The translations under genes and the position numbers were made by a program. Shown piece by piece: positions 5,899-5,961 of a stretch of 5,961 bases of DNA. Each line of letters opens with the position of its first letter. Position 1 is the stretch's first letter. This stretch comes from UBA4416 sp040376995. Its GTDB lineage: Bacteria > Bacteroidota > Bacteroidia > B-17B0 > Aurantibacillaceae. The stretch spans positions 1-5,961 of the forward strand of contig JBEIPP010000183.1 of NCBI GenBank assembly GCA_040376995.1, given 5' to 3'. The notes below the pieces were generated by a model that was given only the letters and a program-made list of their open reading frames with translations, ran no database searches and was not told the origin of the DNA.

Positions 5899-5961
5899 TT
5901 AGTAGCGTTTCGGTAGACAGTGTTTCAAAACCCAAACTGAAATAAAGCGCGAAAACGTTAT

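Larger units (their letters stand above)
5476..5961. other. Structured noncoding stretch with no convincing gene
   Basis: No start-to-stop reading frame of useful size exists on either strand for about 490 bp. GC is near 39% in the four 60-base blocks I counted here, against 22% and 30% in two blocks counted in the peroxidase and ricT genes. Short repeats are present. GTTAGCACT (5499-5507) and AGTGCTAAC (5788-5796) are perfect inverted copies about 280 bp apart. GACCTCAC occurs at 5602 and 5617 with a 15-bp period, and a third degenerate copy is near 5635. A 39-codon stretch with no start codon (5551-5667) ends in a stop and contains IDLTKRIDLT, produced by that repeat. The right part has a strong hairpin and a promoter, listed separately. 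It could be accessory intergenic DNA, a decayed gene or a structured RNA, and I cannot decide between these. Confidence 0.6.

Overview
This AT-rich window comes from a member of the Bacteroidota, probably Flavobacteriia or a close class. The evidence is a gliding-motility lipoprotein gene (gldH), a Bacteroidota-type PSP1/RicT protein, a Bacteroidota-type CcmD, promoter matches of the TTG / TAnnTTTG kind, and no clear Shine-Dalgarno sequences. No RNA gene, CRISPR array, insertion sequence or transposase was found.

Layout. Positions 1-1799, minus strand, hold a cytochrome c maturation (System I) operon transcribed right to left: ccmB, ccmC, a small ccmD, then the first 54 codons of ccmE, which runs off the left edge. 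A good promoter candidate sits directly upstream of ccmB, so close to the ATG that the mRNA may be almost leaderless. An imperfect palindrome of about 80 bp lies between ccmD and ccmE and supplies ccmD's last codons and stop. At 1908-2471 (+) is a membrane-anchored, thiol-type glutathione peroxidase-like enzyme. It converges, 3 bp apart, with a YdfG-like short-chain dehydrogenase at 2475-3227 (-). At 3417-5412 (+) a PSP1/RicT-like gene and gldH form an overlapping pair. The RicT tail contains three 84-bp in-frame repeats. Each starts with a copy of a palindromic motif related to one in the intergenic region just upstream of ricT.

Positions 5413-5961 contain no convincing gene. This stretch has a stem-loop after gldH, higher GC than the genes I sampled, several short repeats, and at its right end a strong hairpin overlapping a textbook Bacteroidota promoter that fires out of the window. 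It looks like the leading edge of an accessory or cassette-like segment, but the gene it would serve is not visible.

The ccm genes deliver heme to periplasmic c-type cytochromes. The peroxidase is likely anchored with its active site in the same compartment. GldH is an envelope lipoprotein of the gliding apparatus, and the RicT-like Fe-S protein is cytoplasmic. The most interesting points are the invasion of the ricT coding sequence by a genomic repeat and the promoter-carrying structured segment at the right edge. I cannot claim a new defence or mobile system from this window.
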